Source of the DNA: Symbiodinium kawagutii
Taxonomy: Eukaryota; Sar; Dinophyceae; Suessiales; Symbiodiniaceae
Reading direction: 5' to 3'
Assembly: GCA_009767595.1 (NCBI GenBank)
Contig: VSDK01006400.1
Coordinates: 66,806-130,805, forward strand
Length of the DNA stretch: 64,000 nucleotides
Of this stretch, positions 33,487-43,679 are shown piece after piece. Numbering within the stretch: the first letter of the stretch is position 1; each line of letters opens with the position of its first letter. Both the position numbers and the translations under genes were made by a program. Below the pieces are notes generated by a model, which did no database searches, was not told the DNA's origin, and saw only the letters and a list, made by a program, of their open reading frames with translations.

Positions 33487-33672
33487 GTAGAACGAATCCC
33501 CCTTGAGAAGTGACCTGGTGAAACCAGGTGAATTTCAGGTGCTTTCACATGAGAATTTATGGGAAGTGTTTTTGGTCTTTGGTGGAAACCACTCTGAAAT
33601 TATTGACCAAAACATCTATGACGCCCAGCTGCACCCCCCAACTAGCCCGAGGCAACAGCCACCCTCGATGAA

Positions 33673-33942
33673 ATGACGCCTGCCAGCTGTAGGAAAAACA
33701 AGTGGGAAGTAAAAGCAACCGAAACATCGTACAAGATGTGTACCCAGACGCTGTCTGCGCCACTGAACATCACCATGAACCTCCCCCACTCTCATTGTGC
33801 GGGATTTTTGCCTACTCATAGTAGAAAATTAGCTGCCTCGTCGATTCACCAGAGTATTCGCTTGGTTGTAAAGGAGCTCTGTCACAAGAACCATTATCTC
33901 AAAAAGCCTCGAGAGTCGTCTGTAAATCAGCTACGTGCCTAG
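33673..33942 (+). CDS. 89-codon open frame, unknown protein
   Basis: ATG to TAG (KNKWEVKATETSYKMCTQTL; HSRKLAASSIHQSIRLVVKE). Minus-strand frames overlap only its first part. No convincing splice pair was chosen, so it may be an exon or a small gene. Confidence 0.42.
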   Translation: MTPASCRKNKWEVKATETSYKMCTQTLSAPLNITMNLPHSHCAGFLPTHSRKLAASSIHQSIRLVVKELCHKNHYLKKPRESSVNQLRA

Positions 33943-34057
33943 GTATCGCATCCGATGGCATATGTATAAGCAAGTCATTCATCATGTGTACGTGCTAGTT
34001 GCCATTGAACAAATCAGTTGTCCAGCGGAGAGATCATGTTCACCCACATTTTGTCAG

Positions 34058-34158
34058 CACCTTGGCCGTTTTGAGCTGATGAATCGTCACCAAAGATGCA
34101 CACCTTCCGGATCCCTGCGGCCTCCCGCTGAGGCAAACCTTCCTCCTCGAGCTGCACA
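34058..34158 (+). CDS. candidate internal exon
   Basis: The acceptor CACATTTTGTCAG and the consensus donor GTGAGT bound a 101-nt block with one good frame (HLGRFELMNRHQRCTPSGSL, RPPAEANLPPRAA). It is GC-rich at third positions, while the flanks are AT-richer. Confidence 0.48.
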
Positions 34159-34444
34159 GTGAGTTGATGTTTTTTTTGGTGGCGACATGTGCGGCCAGCG
34201 AAGAGACTTGTGTTTTTGTAGCATTTCTTTTCTGGTGCAGAAGGTCTGCGTTAATTCGTTGTTTAAGAAGCTGCTTGGTGGTTAATACTGGGTGGCATTG
34301 GTCAAGCTGGTTACTGTAATCATGGTTGACAACCTTCAATGGTTGATTCCGGCCCATCATGGTATCAGCAACGCGGATCCAGATTGAAGGGCTCACCAGT
34401 TCCGCACGTGTACATTCTACATTTTTGGTTTTCCTCTAGGCTAG

Positions 34445-34651
34445 GTTTTGGAGGGTGCCCTTAGCGGTAGACACTTAGAACATGAAGAGACGGGTCCCAA
34501 ATTGGTCCGTCCCCGGCTGGTTTCTTCACACATTCGGGCGCTTGGACCAGCTATGGAGGACCAGATTTTTCTCATCATGTTTTTTTCTACCAAGCTGTTC
34601 TCGTGTCTTTTGGGAGAAGGCACAACTTGGAGGATGAAAAACTTCGGATGA
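34445..34651 (+). CDS. terminal exon candidate, 68 codons
   Basis: The pyrimidine-rich tract TTTTTGGTTTTCCTCTAGGC leads into AG and then a phase-0 frame to TGA (VLEGALSGRHLEHEETGPKL; ALGPAMEDQIFLIMFFSTKL). Downstream, 34725-34800 is AT/GA-rich without exons. Confidence 0.5.
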   Translation, partial: VLEGALSGRHLEHEETGPKLVRPRLVSSHIRALGPAMEDQIFLIMFFSTKLFSCLLGEGTTWRMKNFG

Positions 34652-34883
34652 CCACATGATCCACCTCCCTTGTTGTAATCAAGTGGGAAGCCTCGGGAGC
34701 CGATTCGATGACCTGGCATAGTGATACTCTAAAAGGTGGTCCTGACGATGCTGATCATAGCGATGCCGACAACAAGGACGAGGACGATGATATCGGTGAT
34801 GATGGTATCGACAACATCTGAGAATGATGCAATGGTTTATGATCAGTGCCTGTGGCTGATATGATTTGTATTGATTTCTTGAG

Positions 34884-35059
34884 TTTTGGAGCTCGGATCC
34901 CAAGCCCATGCAATGAACGGTGGGACACTTCGATGGCGATGGTCGCCCAGTCGTAGGTGGCGCAACGGTTCGCGGCCGATGTATTTTCCACTAGTGGAAC
35001 GGGCGTCGGGAGCGCCGCATCGCTTTGAAAATCGGAGAGAGATCGATGTCCCACAATAG
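34884..35059 (+). CDS. GC-rich exon candidate, strand ambiguous
   Basis: After TATTGATTTCTTGAG a plus frame of 57 codons (RPMYFPLVERASGAPHRFEN) runs to TAG. On the minus strand a 99-codon frame starts with ATG at 35054 (GHRSLSDFQSDAALPTPVPL) and looks equally natural. Plus is preferred only because neighbouring exons are plus. Confidence 0.3.
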
Positions 35060-35337
35060 CTGGTTACTGGTTAATGGTTAATGGTTACTAGTAGGATAAT
35101 GGTTAATGATAGGGTTCATAATAGCTGGTAAAACAATAGCTGGTAATAAACAACCAACCAGGTTAGGAATTGTTGACCTGTTGGATGACTCGGACTACTT
35201 TGCTACTGGCACATCTCGGTGGGAGAGTGCACGTGAGATATGTAAGAGCATGACATGCTTTGCACTCATCAATCACTGGTAGACCCAGAATGAACCGGTT
35301 CTCACAGAACCAGTGACATCGCCAGGATTTCAAAGGT

Positions 35338-35505
35338 GTGGTTCTACACGTTCCTACTGTCTTGGGGGAAGGGATGAGTGGTAACACGTTTGGAGCTCTG
35401 ACCACATTTGGGATGCGAATCGCTGCTATCTGCTGGTCACTGTCAGTGTCGCTTTGCATCAGCGACAACCAACCCAGCAGTCGTCACATTGCTGGATTTA
35501 TCCAT
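35338..35505 (+). CDS. exon candidate running into a family A element
   Basis: After GGATTTCAAAG the frame LHVPTVLGEGMSGNTFGAL, TTFGMRIAAICWSLSV stays open and continues without a stop through the adjoining family A copy to 35637. A GTAACA at 35381 could be an earlier donor. The part inside the element is probably not translated. Confidence 0.4.
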
Positions 35506-35507
35506 AT

Positions 35508-35597
35508 GGGCGTTTCGCAAAATAGGGGTACCCCCAAAATGATTGGTTTATTACTACAAATGCTTTGGGGATACCACTATTTTGAGAAACCACCATA
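35508..35597. mobile_element. family A element, compact copy
   Basis: GGGCGTTTCGCAAAATAGGG with GTACCCCC on the left and GGGGATACCACTATTTTGAG with AAACCACC on the right flank ATGATTGGTTTATTACTAC. At about 88 bp it is the shortest complete copy. Confidence 0.9.
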
Positions 35598-36073
35598 TCA
35601 TTTGTTTCACCCCGCAGTAGCCGGTTCTCACAACTGATGCTGAGTTTGGGTCTGTATCAGCACCCCACTTCGGTTTGCTGGTTATGTGATGGGAGATCCA
35701 TTACAATGAACCACTCATTGGAAGGCAGATCAGCTGCTGAGCTGGTCAATTTGCTTTAGTAGCAGCCGGATCTCTGATTCAGCAGCACTTTAACCCAATG
35801 ATACAGTGATGATTTTCCACGATTTTCCCAATGATTCTTAGCTGGCCGGTGGTTTCAAACATTTTTTATGTTCCCTGGTATTCATTACCACATGGTTGGC
35901 GGACTAATATCTTTCATGACTGCGTGGTTCAACCACAAACCAGACAATGATCATTAGCCACTATCAACCACATATAACCATTATTTTCACCATCATTAAC
36001 CACTAGTTAATCATTATATATCATTATAATCATTATATCAACCATTATCAACCATCATTAACCACTAGTTAAC

Positions 36074-36270
36074 CATGGGTGGTGAGCACCAGCTGCACCG
36101 GGAACCAGCTGCACCTTGGAGCAGCAGCGCCTCCGGAGCCTGCGCAGGTCACGACCGTCGGGCGTCACCAAGGCCCACTGGGGATCCAGGGTAGGCTCCA
36201 GGTGACAGCTGGAGAAAGGATCGTCGCTGTGGTGTGGCCTGGGATGTTCCGATTCTTCTTTCAGTTCTGA
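36074..36270 (+). CDS. GC-rich exon candidate, two frames open
   Basis: One frame (QLHLGAAAPPEPAQVTTVGR, GERIVAVVWPGMFRFF) ends at TGA 36268. Another starts ATG 36075 (MGGEHQLHREPAAPWSSSAS) and ends at TAG near CCAG|GGTAGG. Both have high GC3. The block is an abrupt GC island in AT-rich DNA. Confidence 0.38.
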
Positions 36271-36929
36271 TAAGTTCGATTAGTTCTTGTAGTTTTTTTT
36301 TGTTCGAAATATTTTATTTGTATTCTGATTGTGACAACGAAGTGTCAAAGTCCCTGTTTCTAGTTTCCAAGTAAGAATTTCATGCTTCTCTTCTTCAGTT
36401 TGTCCTCATCATCCTGCTGTTTTAGTTTTCAAAAAATTGGGCGGAGCATTGTCATTAGATTCGGGTTTCGCCTTGGTGTAGCCCTAATTTACTGGTGGTT
36501 TCCCCAATGTTTCAAAGCTTAGATGGTGATTCTGGGCTCTAGGTACCACCATGGCGACGGCTGGACAACCCCATTTTGAGAAAACACTTCCATTTTAGAA
36601 CACCTCAAGGGATCAGAAAACTGACTACACGGGTGAAACTGCGAGCAGTTTCTGCTTCTTCGTGCATACGTTTAGGGGTCAGTTGGATTTGCTTATAATT
36701 TTGTGGACATGTTTTACGGACAATTGTCTTTTTTCAAATGAGGGAATGTTTTTGTAGAAAGAGAGAACACATTCAAAAGGCCAGTCAAGAGTTTGGGGCA
36801 AGTTTGTAGCTGCTGGTTTTGACTAGGGTATAAGTAGATTACTCAATTATGTGGCATAACTAGCTCTAGCCTAAGTAGCACTTCCAATAGAATGTTGCGT
36901 ATCAGACTTTGGCCATAGCAGTCTTGCAG

Positions 36930-37088
36930 TGATCTTGGGCACCGACCACCAACCTGAAACCTGTCATGTCTGCACGCCGGTTCCAAGCCACATCAGTGCA
37001 CCAAAACATGCCAGTGAAACCTCATGCCCGAGTCCTGAAGTCCGAGGATATCAAAAGATGTGGCGGAATGACCACCGAATTCCATATG
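36930..37088 (+). CDS. candidate internal exon, 52 codons
   Basis: The acceptor CATAGCAGTCTTGCAG and the donor TATG|GTATAG bound an open frame (ILGTDHQPETCHVCTPVPSH; GYQKMWRNDHRIPY) that contains a CHVC pair. No family was recognised. Confidence 0.45.
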
Positions 37089-37828
37089 GTATAGTAGTAC
37101 GAGCAGCAATACAAGTGTCAAAACATATGCTAGAGCGTCTCTGGAAGATCTAGAAGACACGCCCTTACCTCAGCAGACATGTCACTAGTAGGACATCAGG
37201 ACACATGCGGATGCAAGAATTCAACAGCCGTGCGAAGCTTTTGTCAGAGTTTATGTCCGATTTTACTGGAACATGGTGACACTTGGGCATGGTTCCCGAG
37301 GCAGTCGCGCGAACATTTGTGACTCCCAAAGGATCAGCAGCTACCATCAGACTTTACCGTAGACATATGTACGTATGCAAATGTCACATCATCTTTGACA
37401 ACGAGAATGCATGATATATTTGAGGTGAAATCTATATCTAAAATATAGCAAACATAAGATAGCACAAAACATCGTGACATGAATATAACGTATATAGATA
37501 TATATACCTGTACAAAGGCACAAACTGTTGAGTACGGCAGGTGCACGTTCAAAAATACATAGAATGCCTTTCCGTTCCATGCAATACACCACATAACATG
37601 ACATAACATCAACAAGAAAATATACAGCGACTTGTCATTTGCAGTATGGTCTATTTGCATACACTGGTAGATCTACACACATTTTGCAATCAATGAAGTC
37701 CATCGCAGAACATGTCATATGTAAAAACATGATCGCAGCTACAGAACTCCTGCTCTTCGATACATAATGTCCAACACATGATGTATCAAGCATAATATAT
37801 AGAGCAAAAACATCGAGCATCTATCAAA

Positions 37829-37848
37829 AACCTCTCTCTCTCTCTCTT
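37829..37848. repeat. (CT)n microsatellite
   Basis: CTCTCTCTCT run. 37089-37960 is otherwise AT-rich without a supported exon. Confidence 0.9.
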
Positions 37849-37969
37849 TTTGAAGATTCTTGAATGTTTGGCAGGTATATGAGATACAGGTAGATACTTT
37901 TTTTTTGGTATTGAAAGATACATAAAGATAGGCACAGGGTGAAGTGTTTGGTGGTTGGGACGTCCTCAG

Positions 37970-38215
37970 GGATCCTGCCAGGGAGCGGAAACAGCTAAGA
38001 AGCGGAAGGACCCGAAGAAGAAGGCGGAAGCAAAGAACGGTGACGAAAAACCCGAGGCGAAAGGCGAGCCACGGGAATGGTGGGCTTGGATGGCGGTTGG
38101 AACTGCGAGATTTTCGCTGCGAAGGATTTCCAGTTGCGGTTTCGCATCCAAGGTTTTTGTGCCTCACAAGTGGAGTATTCTATTGTTCGAGTTCCTGATG
38201 ACCCATTCTTGGTAG
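37970..38215 (+). CDS. exon candidate with Lys/Glu-rich linker
   Basis: After GGGACGTCCTCAG the phase-0 frame runs 81 codons to TAG, beginning with a charged segment (AKKRKDPKKKAEAKNGDEKP) followed by WWAWMAVGTARFSLRR and a hydrophobic tail. CCAAG|GTTTTT at 38151 could end the exon. It could be a disordered basic linker preceding a membrane segment. No family was recognised. Confidence 0.5.
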   Translation, partial: GSCQGAETAKKRKDPKKKAEAKNGDEKPEAKGEPREWWAWMAVGTARFSLRRISSCGFASKVFVPHKWSILLFEFLMTHSW

Positions 38216-38585
38216 ACCTGCTTTCATAAGCCAACGTGCATCAGCAATCAAAGTTGATCTTGGCTGCGAAGGCGCAGTGCTTGCCAGGGTTTGCTCGGTA
38301 GATTTGCAAACAATCCGTTGATTGTTTCTGCGACACTTTTCTCCTGGTTTGCTTTTCTTCCTGTTATTTGTAGGGGATGATGTCCAGTTTTTCGGAAGAA
38401 TTGGCTTGTTCCCGTCACGGGAACCGTGGACGTTTCTTCAAATTTTGAATCACAACATAGTGTACAGTTGGCAGGCACTGATATAAACATATATAAAGCA
38501 TTATTCACAAGCCTTCATAAAGCCTTAAACAATCATTATACATCATTGACCAGCTAATGTACAGCTTCAATCACAGCTTGGTCTC

Positions 38586-38927
38586 GTGCAAATGTCAGCT
38601 AGAAAGTGGGGAAAATCATCTCCAGTGTATCAACTTGGACTTGCCTGGTGCTTCTCACAGATCAGCTGCGAGGGCAACACAGCACCAGTTCACCTGTTGG
38701 TAGGTATGACTTGCGCGAGTTGTATAAGTGGATTACTTGGGCCAAATGGACTACTAAGGAGATGTGACTGCAACTTGATAAGTTTGCGCATTTCTAAAGC
38801 AAGAAATCTGTCAGGGGTTCACCTTGTGGAATTGCGTAAAGATCATGGACTCCCTGAACCGCGGATAGGGTTTGGATCCTCAGGATCCCTGGTTGCCCTG
38901 GCGACTGATCACTACCGACAGAAATGA
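38586..38927 (+). CDS. 113-codon frame containing a GMTCASC motif
   Basis: The frame runs from GTG 38586 (first ATG 38592) to TGA with ordinary composition (YQLGLAWCFSQISCEGNTAP; SLRISKARNLSGVHLVELRK). It contains VHLLVGMTCASCISGLLG. GMTCxxC preceded by a beta-strand is the metal-binding loop of heavy-metal-associated (HMA) domains such as those of copper P-type ATPases. The rest of the HMA fold is not obvious. A possible donor CTGTTG|GTAGGT lies just before the motif, so it may be intronic. Confidence 0.42.
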   Translation: MQMSARKWGKSSPVYQLGLAWCFSQISCEGNTAPVHLLVGMTCASCISGLLGPNGLLRRCDCNLISLRISKARNLSGVHLVELRKDHGLPEPRIGFGSSGSLVALATDHYRQK

Positions 38928-39327
38928 CAGATTGTTTTCTATGTTCAAGGATTTTCTGCCGTTTGTTCACCATGGGTTGATTTTAACTACAGTGATGGGC
39001 CGATTCTAATGACCACCATGATACTTCATGTTGTTGACAAAGATGTTCACGTGGTTTTTGGTCAACAACTCACCGTCACTTTGTAGTGCAAACATTCATG
39101 CATTTGTACATACACATAAATGTAAATGCATGTATTTACACTGATAATTTAACCACAGACACACATGGACATCTCGTTAACTTCAACTGCGGATAGTGGC
39201 AGCGCAACTTTTGATCGGCATTTGATTATGCCTTTCAAAAGTAAAGCCTACAGGCATGTTCTGTTTTACCACCGGTATCAACTACCAAATATATTGTGAG
39301 ATACTCATAAAAGTGTACATATGAGCA

Positions 39328-39361
39328 CATGTATATATATATATATATGTATATATATATG

Positions 39362-39410
<49 letters not shown>

Positions 39411-39453
39411 GTATTGATATAGATGTGTATTCATATTTATATATATATATATG
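39328..39453. repeat. (TA)n/TATG compound microsatellite
   Basis: Four long TATATA blocks are separated by TGTA. Confidence 0.95.
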
Positions 39454-39521
39454 CGTATACAATTTAATCGCAAATCTTATGATACAATTTACGCTGATAT
39501 CACATATCTCCACCCCTTAAG

Positions 39522-39617
39522 ATCGAGGCCTTCGGGGCACCGGCACAGGAGCGCCCAGCTCTGCCAAAGCCAAAGGAGGCGCGCACCGTTCCGGCGGAGG
39601 AGTTTGATCAAGCCACG
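39522..39617 (+). CDS. candidate internal exon, 32 codons
   Basis: The acceptor CATATCTCCACCCCTTAAG and a GTTGAT donor bound a phase-0 block with 72 percent GC3 (IEAFGAPAQERPALPKPKEA, RTVPAEEFDQAT), much GC-richer than the TA repeat before it and the degenerate repeat after it. The Pro/Glu/Lys-rich sequence suggests a linker. No family was recognised. Confidence 0.5.
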
Positions 39618-39619
39618 GT

Positions 39620-39975
39620 TGATGGAATGGTTGGTTCATGGCTGGTGAATGGTTGGTTGATGCTTGTTAAATGGTGGTTTCTCAAAATAGGGGTACCCCA
39701 AAAATGGTTGGTTTATTACTATAAATTACTATTAATGGATGATTTATGGGTAACCCTATTTTGAGAAACACCCAAATGGTGGGTTAATGGTTGGTGGATG
39801 GTTGGCTACTGGTTGATTGATAGTTTGCTAATGGATCCTATTGGTTTTGAATTGTTAATCGATAGTTGATCAGTGGTTGAGCAGCGGTTGATATTGCTGA
39901 ATCAATGGTCAATTACTCAATCGTTGATCATGCTCGCCAGATGACGATGAGCAATGGTTAGCAATGCTTAGCGAT
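39620..39975. repeat. degenerate ATGGTTGGTTGA sequence around a family A copy
   Basis: GGTTGATGG, ATGGTTGG and TGATTGATAG words recur with irregular spacing on both sides of the element at 39671-39773. Confidence 0.7.
39671..39773. mobile_element. family A element, best-preserved copy
   Basis: GGTGGTTTCTCAAAATAGGG then GTACCCC on the left and ATGGGTAACCCTATTTTGAG then AAACACC on the right form terminal inverted repeats of roughly 25 bp. The interior reads AAAATGGTTGGTTTATTAC. Confidence 0.95.
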
Positions 39976-39987
39976 GGCTAGTGATTA

Positions 39988-40173
39988 GTGATTCACAACC
40001 ATACATGCAGTACTAGGAACAACATGTTCAGAGTTGTTCTGTCCCCACAAGCAAATTGTCAGACTAGAAAGCCTAGGACTGTAATTCTGATCGACCAAAC
40101 GCTGTGGTTGGGAAATGCAAACTATCCTCCATGCTGGTCGAAAGGGATCAAGGACGACACCAATCTAAGCTGA
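39988..40173 (+). CDS. 61-codon open frame, exon candidate
   Basis: NMFRVVLSPQANCQTRKPRT, then VILIDQTLWLGNANYPPCWS, to TGA. No strong splice sites. Isolated. Confidence 0.33.
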   Translation: MIHNHTCSTRNNMFRVVLSPQANCQTRKPRTVILIDQTLWLGNANYPPCWSKGIKDDTNLS

Positions 40174-40559
40174 AATCGACTCCGCTGCGGAAAGGCTGGA
40201 TATCACAGAGCCGCTGAACCCTTGCTTGGGCCCATTGATATTCGATGACTGCTTTTGGTTTTTATCTTAGGGACGTTAAGGAAATAACGAAAGAATACGG
40301 GAAGCAGCGCAGGCCACAAAAAGAATGTAGAAGGAACAAATAAAGTATTGATTCGGAACAGCTATAGCCCACAAAGACAGGGATCCGATAGGTTTCGATT
40401 TCAGGAGCAAGAGAGCGTCACATGAAGTGCAGCCAACACTTAGTTCGAGAAGTGCTATGAAGAAATGGGGTCATAGTTCAATGGTAGCAATTATGCAAGC
40501 CAGCCATCCCCGGATGTGGCCCTCGACCAAGTCTCCCCGGTGCCTCGAAGCTGCAGATA

Positions 40560-40957
40560 CTGCAGCTTCAGCCCCAAAAGTTGTGGAGAACCAGCTGCCG
40601 CCCAAGCAGAGGCGGGGCAGTGCATTTTGTGAACCAAAGACGGTTCTTCCGAGCCAACTTTGGAGGAATGGAGTTGTCCCAGTGAGTGAGTGACAAAGAT
40701 CCTTTGGGAATTGGTGGTTTCCCATGGGTTTTCCCATGGTTTCCCCACGAAAGTGGGCCGAACTTGGGATGGTGGAAAGGGTCGCCCCCAGTCTTTCCAA
40801 GCTCCCTGGGGACACCTGGTGGACCGGCTTCACAGCACCTGGTGGAACGCACAGGACCTTGGAGGTCGCTTCTGGGCACAACGGCGAGGAGAAGGATGGT
40901 GGGCCGCGCACCAAGGAACTGTGGACTTCACCCTCTGAGAATGGCAAAAACCCATGA
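40560..40957 (+). CDS. GC-rich coding block, frame uncertain
   Basis: 40560-40640 (AADTAASAPKVVENQLPPKQ) and 40745-40957 (WAELGMVERVAPSLSKLPGD; HNGEEKDGGPRTKELWTSPS) have the highest GC3 of the open frames. The minus strand has a 167-codon frame over the same block. Direct CCATGGG repeats lie at 40715-40740. At least one exon is likely here. Confidence 0.4.
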
Positions 40958-40982
40958 GTTTCATGACTTTCCATGAAGTTCC

Positions 40983-41183
40983 ATGAGTTACTGTTCCATG
41001 AGTGAAGTCATGAAGTCTCTTCTTGAAGAACCCCATGAGTGGAAGCCAATTAATTTCTTGATACGCAAAGGATGTCAGCGATATGGGAAAGATCTCGTTT
41101 CCATGTATCAATTTGTCAAGAGCAAGGGGATCTTTTTTCTTCCGACTCTTTGTTCAGTTGGACGTCGTTCATACCGGTTCTGA
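40983..41183 (+). CDS. 66-codon open frame, unknown protein
   Basis: ATG to TGA (LEEPHEWKPINFLIRKGCQR, YGKDLVSMYQFVKSKGIFF). The start overlaps a small CCATGAGT repeat. Two further frames at 41072-41445 are also open, so the block may hold several exons. Confidence 0.4.
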   Translation: MSYCSMSEVMKSLLEEPHEWKPINFLIRKGCQRYGKDLVSMYQFVKSKGIFFLPTLCSVGRRSYRF

Positions 41184-41657
41184 GCCGAATAAGTTTTGTG
41201 GTTATCACGATCCCGTCTTGTTATTCTTCGGGTGCTAAAGACAGGTTTGCGTCAGTGCATGGATGGTTAGGGGCTACACAGGAAGCTATTCTGAGTGGGT
41301 TCATTGGCAGAACAGGGATCAAGAGATTCCAGGTGCCACCAACAGACAGGTTCGTTCCGCACATTCTTATGATAAAAGTGTTCTGATTGATTCACTTGGA
41401 TGTTTATCAAATCGGAAAGCGCTAAAAATGCTTGGAGTTTATTAGAAAAATGGTTCATGAAGGGAAAAAATGATGAATTGGGGGTCCCCAATGAATTTTT
41501 GGAACCACTGGACGAAGGCGTTCCCCAGCTTCACGTCATCCACCATCTTGGCTGCTTCTTGGTCCCACCAAAATCTTGGCACCTCCGTTGCCGGCCTTGG
41601 CCGAGGCCAGAGTCGAAGGACGGGACCCGTTCAGACTTTTGATGACCGGAAATCAAG

Positions 41658-42008
41658 TTGGGAATCCTTGTGATTCAAAAACTGACCTGGAAATCATTCA
41701 CTTTTCTGGCGAAAATCGTGTTGTTCCTTGGGGGTCTGGATGTCCAGCTCGGGTTCAGGATGGCTGGGAAAAATGCATCCCCTTTTTGTGGAATGCATGT
41801 GATTCGGACGGCTGTCCGAACTATGGATGTTGAATTTAGCCAGCAAGATGCTTCTGTGTGCACAAATATGTTGGAACAGACCACGAAAGTCAAGGCTCCA
41901 CTAGGAAAACGTTGTACGCTTGTTGAATGTCCACCTTTCAGATGTCTATCCCTTTTGGTCGATGCTACCCAAGCGCATGTGTCCAAATTTCTTCCAGGTT
42001 TCCAGTAG
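41658..42008 (+). CDS. 116-codon open frame, unknown protein
   Basis: KLTWKSFTFLAKIVLFLGGL is a hydrophobic start, followed by a soluble part (VEFSQQDASVCTNMLEQTTK, RCTLVECPPFRCLSLLVDAT) to TAG. Just upstream, 41575-41650 in another frame has high GC3 (PPLPALAEARVEGRDPFRLL) and may be a separate exon. Confidence 0.42.
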   Translation: MGILVIQKLTWKSFTFLAKIVLFLGGLDVQLGFRMAGKNASPFCGMHVIRTAVRTMDVEFSQQDASVCTNMLEQTTKVKAPLGKRCTLVECPPFRCLSLLVDATQAHVSKFLPGFQ

Positions 42009-42523
42009 CTCACATCCCAACAGCTTGCTGGGTTGACGAGCTGATTTGATTAGTTGATTGGTGATCAATTGGATGCGGCCCCGAAGTCACTGTTGATTAG
42101 TTGATTTCACAGCATAGTGAACGCAACAGTCAGTGGAATGTCGATCTTGTCGACATACCTACGTGGGTACACCATACCTCTAACGTCCCAAACTTTATCA
42201 ACCTTTTTGGTTGCAGAGGACGTCGGCACACTGTAGCCAATTTGGCCCATCCCCATTGTGTGCATAATCATGCAATGTACCATATCTACTAGTTGTCAAG
42301 GAGCATCCTTTATATAAATGTATATAACATGTTTCTTACACATATAGACATATAAAGACATACATCCGTACACCAACAACTGTGGTACATGTCTAGATAT
42401 ATAGTTATATAGTTTCAACATACATAAGTATAAGTATAAATATATGTAAATAAATAGATAAATGGATAAATACATAAATATGTATTTACACATATATATA
42501 TATATACGTGATTCTATTTGCAG

Positions 42524-42697
42524 GGAGACATTTCTCAGCACATCTGAGTGGAGACACCCAGGACTCCAGCTCCAAGCAGGGCGGTCTTTCAAAGTTGCAG
42601 CTGCTGCGGAAGCGCTTGGAAGACACGATGCGTGCCGCAGAAGGCATCAGTGGCTTGGCAACGACGAGTGCATCAAGGGTCCCAAGATGCCAACATG
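42524..42697 (+). CDS. candidate internal exon with helical segment
   Basis: The acceptor GTGATTCTATTTGCAG directly follows a TA repeat. The frame RHFSAHLSGDTQDSSSKQGG, LSKLQLLRKRLEDTMRAAEG ends at CATG|GTGACT. The Leu/Arg/Glu pattern suggests a short coiled coil. No family was recognised. Confidence 0.48.
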
Positions 42698-43376
42698 GTG
42701 ACTTGGAGAGTGCTGGATGCCTCTGGTCCCTAACTTCACGATGGAAAATCCACCGTTTTACAGAGAAACACCAGGAGAAACACCAGGAAATCAGCTAAAG
42801 AAATGTGAATTTCCCATTGCCAGATTAGTTTACCAAAGGATAGGGCTCCCCAAATTGCTGGTTTCCTGATGCGGATCATTGTTTCTCTTCGCCCTCGATG
42901 GATCATAGAAAGCCAATTTGGATCAGCTGCTGATGATGTACAGTACCCAACGCTCGCTGCAGCTTGGCTGTCGACAAACCAATCACGTTTGCGTGGTTGC
43001 TAGTCAGACATGGTCATGATATGAACTCACCCAATTGCATGTGGTCAAACACCTGATGATCTATATACTATGAATATTGATATACAATTTTCGAATGATT
43101 CTTTGCTCTAGATGAAGATTAGTTAGTCTTTTTGTTATTCTGCATATCATATGATATGGTCGACCACGTAATACAAGACCGCCTCCTTGTCAAAATCAAC
43201 ATTGTTGGACATGAAATGGTATGAATTGCTTGCTAGATCCTGTCGCCAGAAAAGAAAACAACCATTGTATACGTGACCTATGAGCCCATTTCCGAATCAA
43301 TACTAACCAAGCTATCGGCATTTGGATGATTGAAATCGCTAGTAAGGAAACGGGTCCATTTACCGAAAGCCATTTG

Positions 43377-43679
43377 GGGATTTCTCAAAATAGGGTACAG
43401 CCCCAAATGGTTAGCTCATCACTATATTGGATGATTTTGGGGTAATGGTAAGCCAGGATTAATAAACCCCTGGGTGATTAATTGGCGGGGTTGCCATTTT
43501 GATGGGAAACCAAGGCTTTTGGGTGATACCCCTTATTAATAAACCAGGGGTTCATTAATCCTGGGTTACCATTACCCTTATTTTGAGAAGCACCATTTTT
43601 TCAAATTATATTGGTTAGCTTATTACTATATATATACATATATATCCCCAAATGGTTAGCTTATTTTGAGAAACACCAT
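43377..43679. mobile_element. family A element split by a family B element
   Basis: TTTCTCAAAATAGGGTACAG at the left and CCTTATTTTGAGAAGCACCA at about 43578-43600 are the family A ends. Everything between 43440 and 43577 is a family B element. To the right, 43601-43679 repeats family A words again (ATTGGTTAGCTTATTACTAT; TTATTTTGAGAAACACCA), a partial tandem copy. Confidence 0.85.
43440..43577. mobile_element. family B element nested in family A
   Basis: GGGTAATGGTAAGCCAGGAT with TAATAAACCCCTGG on the left pairs with CCAGGGGTTCATTAATCCTG and GGTTACCATTACCC on the right. The whole unit can fold as a hairpin. Confidence 0.9.

Noticed and set aside
40471..40974. 167-codon minus-strand frame
   Set aside because: GC-rich block open in nearly all frames. 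Third-position composition favours the plus frame.
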